A DNA stretch of 64,000 nt, taken from the NCBI RefSeq assembly GCF_023716465.1, contig NZ_CP092415.1, positions 3,449,501 to 3,513,500 of the forward strand, read 5' to 3'. The DNA is from Flagellimonas marinaquae (lineage in GTDB: Bacteria > Bacteroidota > Bacteroidia > Flavobacteriales > Flavobacteriaceae). Numbering within the stretch: the stretch's first letter is position 1; each line of letters starts with the position of its first letter. The notes beneath the pieces were generated by a model that was given only the letters and a program-made list of their open reading frames with translations, ran no database searches and was not told the origin of the DNA. Positions 62,335 to 64,000 of the stretch are shown one piece after another. Position numbers and translations under genes: made by a program.

Positions 62335-63231
62335 TTACGCGGAGGCGGCACGGGCAAAGCCCACGGTTTCGCGATAGGTTTTGGGCGAAATGTCCGCATT
62401 GTTCTTAAAAAATCGGCTAAAGTAGTGCTCATCGTCGTACCCCAGGTCGTAGGCAATCTCCTTTACCGTTTTGTTAGTAAGGTACAGCTCCCGCTTGGCC
62501 TCTATAATGATCCGTTCGCTGATCAGGTTGGTCATGGTCTTGTTAAAATGGTTCTTGGTCATTTTGGCCAGGGCCTTGGGGCTAATGTTCAGCAGATCGG
62601 CATATTCGCCTGCGGAGTGCATGGTCTTGTAATGGGTCTCTATCAGGTTTTTGAGCTTTTGTAATATAAAGGGCTCTTTTTCGTCGGTGCTGCCCTCCAA
62701 GGCTTCGGGCTGTTGCTTGGCCTTGGCGCGGGAGGCGGATATCAAAAATATTTTAAGATAGGATACCAAAAGTTCGTACTGTGCCAATTCGGATTTTTGT
62801 ACTTCGGCATACATCTGCTCTATAATGCGTTCCAGCTCGTTTTTCATATCGTCCGTAACACAGAGCATGGGCGGGCTATAGATATTGTTAAAAAGGATCC
62901 CGTTGCAGGCCACTTGTTCGTGGTGTTTGTGAATGCAGAAAAAATCGGGGTGAAAATTTAAAACCACGCCCTCCAAAGGTTCTTCTTCGGTAAAGGTAAA
63001 GGGTTGATAGGGCGTTACGGCAAAAAGCGTGTTCGGGGTAAAGGGATATTCCGTAAAATCCACTTGGGCGGTGCCCCTCCCCTTTTTTATCCAGATCAGG
63101 GAATAGTAATTGAACCGATGGGTATCGCAAAACTGACAGCTATTATCAAATTCGGAGAGTTTAAAGGCCAAGTTCCCGGTCTGTTCGTTAATAAGTGTGT
63201 TGGTGTTGTAGATGTCCATATCAATGTTCAA
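62335..63231 (-). CDS. AraC-family transcriptional regulator
   Basis: A 298-residue regulator with an N-terminal cupin (VDFTEYPFTPNTLFAVTPYQ) and a C-terminal AraC HTH (about residues 200-298): AGEYADLLNISPKALAKMTK, then TVKEIAYDLGYDDEHYFSRFFKNNADISPKTYR, the standard second HTH signature. Start at 63231 (MNIDMDIYN), with an alternative ATG 12 bases on. It is the upstream gene of the DUF302 operon and probably regulates it or the flanking SnoaL-like gene. The inducer is unknown. Confidence 0.92.
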   Translation of the reverse strand: MNIDMDIYNTNTLINEQTGNLAFKLSEFDNSCQFCDTHRFNYYSLIWIKKGRGTAQVDFTEYPFTPNTLFAVTPYQPFTFTEEEPLEGVVLNFHPDFFCIHKHHEQVACNGILFNNIYSPPMLCVTDDMKNELERIIEQMYAEVQKSELAQYELLVSYLKIFLISASRAKAKQQPEALEGSTDEKEPFILQKLKNLIETHYKTMHSAGEYADLLNISPKALAKMTKNHFNKTMTNLISERIIIEAKRELYLTNKTVKEIAYDLGYDDEHYFSRFFKNNADISPKTYRETVGFARAASA

Positions 63232-63232
63232 T

Positions 63233-63281
63233 AATCAGTTGTCAATTATCAATGATCAGTTATCAGTGGTCAGTTTTCAGT
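63233..63281. repeat. Short imperfect tandem repeat
   Basis: Units like ATCAGTTGTCA, ATCAGTTATCA and GTCAGTTTTCA follow one another between the AraC gene start and the SnoaL-like gene end. Such degenerate ATCAGT-type repeats are common between Bacteroidota genes. Confidence 0.6.
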
Positions 63282-63318
63282 AATTAAAAATCTGAAATCT
63301 TATATCTGACGTCTGAAA

Positions 63319-63735
63319 TTAAAGTCTTCTCTCCGATTCGGTTATCGGCAGATCGTTGATGCTGGCAAAGCGCTTTTGCATAAGCCCGTGCTCGTTGAAC
63401 TCCCAATTCTCGTTCCCGTATGCGCGTATCCAAGCTCCTTCGGCATTTTGGTATTCGTATTCAAAACGAACTGCAATCTTATTGTCGGTAAAGGCCCATA
63501 GTTCCTTTCGTAGTTTGTAGTTTTTTTCTTTTTGCCACTTTTCGGTCAAAAAGGCAACCACCTCTTCTCGTCCGTTCACAAATTGGGAACGGTTGCGCCA
63601 TTCGGTATCCACAGTGTAGGCCTTGCTCACTTTTTCCGGGTTCTGGCTGTTCCAGGCATCTTCGGCCAATTGTACTTTTTCCTTTGCGGTTGCCTCGGTA
63701 AAGGGAGGCAACGGATATTTCTTTTCTGTTTCCAT
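63319..63735 (-). CDS. SnoaL/NTF2-like (DUF1348) protein
   Basis: A 138-residue single-domain protein of the nuclear transport factor 2 fold, matching DUF1348: [60 protein letters not shown] and [20 protein letters not shown]. Such proteins are uncharacterised enzymes or binding proteins. On the same strand as the AraC regulator and 84 bases upstream of it. Confidence 0.9.
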   Translation of the reverse strand: METEKKYPLPPFTEATAKEKVQLAEDAWNSQNPEKVSKAYTVDTEWRNRSQFVNGREEVVAFLTEKWQKEKNYKLRKELWAFTDNKIAVRFEYEYQNAEGAWIRAYGNENWEFNEHGLMQKRFASINDLPITESERRL

Positions 63736-63802
63736 AATCGTGTTTTTTAGATTAAAAAAGGGCAGGACCTTTACGACCCCACCCCTCTCAGGTAATTAAA
63801 AC

Positions 63803-64000
63803 CTACTTGCTATTTTTTACTTTGGGCCATTTGGCATGCGCCGCTTTTTTAAGCTCGGTGGTGCGTTGTGCCCAATCTTGGTACGTATTAAAGGGCTCTC
63901 CGTTAAAGGGTCCGTTAAAGAACAGGTACAATTTTCCATCGATCACCGTATAGGTTTCCGGATTGATGGGAAACTTGGCGTCTTTGGCGCCTACGCCCCA
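63803..64000 (-). CDS. YHS-domain protein (5' end beyond the window)
   Basis: The C-terminal 65 residues only. The frame reads GVGAKDAKFPINPETYTVID, then GKLYLFFNGPFNGEPFNTYQ, the ending of YHS/TRASH-type lipoproteins that bind metals or heme-like cofactors. The stop is the TAG at 63803-63805 and the start lies past the right edge. It would be upstream of the SnoaL-like gene on the same strand. Confidence 0.75.
   Translation of the reverse strand, partial: WGVGAKDAKFPINPETYTVIDGKLYLFFNGPFNGEPFNTYQDWAQRTTELKKAAHAKWPKVKNSK

Noticed and set aside
1-64000. Search for tRNA, rRNA and CRISPR arrays
   Set aside because: Reading for T-loop GGTTCGAATCC-like sequences, rRNA cores and regularly spaced repeats by eye revealed none; the ATCAGT-type repeats at 63233 are too short and irregular for CRISPR.

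Overview
The window looks like a chromosomal segment of a marine-type member of the Flavobacteriaceae (phylum Bacteroidota). The basis is the gene content: a SusC-like TonB-dependent receptor with a carboxypeptidase-regulatory N-terminus, a DUF4249 lipoprotein, a 287-residue primary sigma factor without region 1.1, a fused HisIE, many SPII lipoproteins, LytS/LytTR signalling, and modest GC with A/T-rich intergenic DNA lacking Shine-Dalgarno sequences. I found no rRNA, tRNA, CRISPR array, intact transposase or integrase.

Layout. 1-566: 3' part of hisIE, the end of a histidine operon that lies upstream of the window. 717-7034: an outer-membrane protein, a DUF4097-like protein, an anti-sigma-like membrane protein and an ECF sigma factor, divergent from a TonB receptor/DUF4249 pair. 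7090-17178: housekeeping and conserved genes, including a VWA/MoxR-type AAA pair, cysE-cysM, DUF2461, DUF72, a hotdog thioesterase and a membrane dipeptidase. 17247-18797: two tandem, apparently degenerate HPt-like proteins followed by two related micropeptide ORFs of 32 and 33 residues. 18870-27573: the primary sigma factor, a DEAH helicase, a glycosyltransferase, an NAD(P)-binding protein, a D-aminoacylase-like lipoprotein, a methyltransferase and menB. 27616-28096: a 139-bp intergenic segment present twice. 28144-41475: a serine hydrolase; a pirin to M14 carboxypeptidase operon (pirin, cytochrome/VCBS lipoprotein, 3D-domain protein, amidase, carboxypeptidase); DUF1080; a VWA lipoprotein; moaD-mobA; a FadR-type regulator; small lipoproteins; an aldehyde dehydrogenase. 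41610-46500: a universal stress protein, then an accessory patch of orphan genes with an XRE regulator, bracketed by a 26-bp direct repeat (25/26 identical). 46518-50658: an ABC exporter with a LytS/LytTR two-component pair. 50880-57598: FKBP, TPR and TonB-C-like proteins, a multi-TM protein with a soluble tail, an alanine:cation symporter, a Tat-exported PLP enzyme and a DUF1801/YdeI protein. 57853-61748: a small defence island, with a RadC/JAB protein, a 46-residue zinc-ribbon ORF, and a helicase plus DUF1837 nuclease that together are a Hachiman (HamAB) anti-phage system. 61948-64000: DUF302, AraC regulator, SnoaL-like and a YHS-domain fragment.

The most interesting items are the Hachiman operon with its unlisted third small gene, the pseudo-HPt plus micropeptide cluster, the XRE regulator with a matching palindromic operator inside the direct-repeat-bounded patch, a MoaD lacking its C-terminal Gly-Gly, and the duplicated terminator-leader segment after menB. 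All family assignments come from reading motifs by eye; no database search was run.
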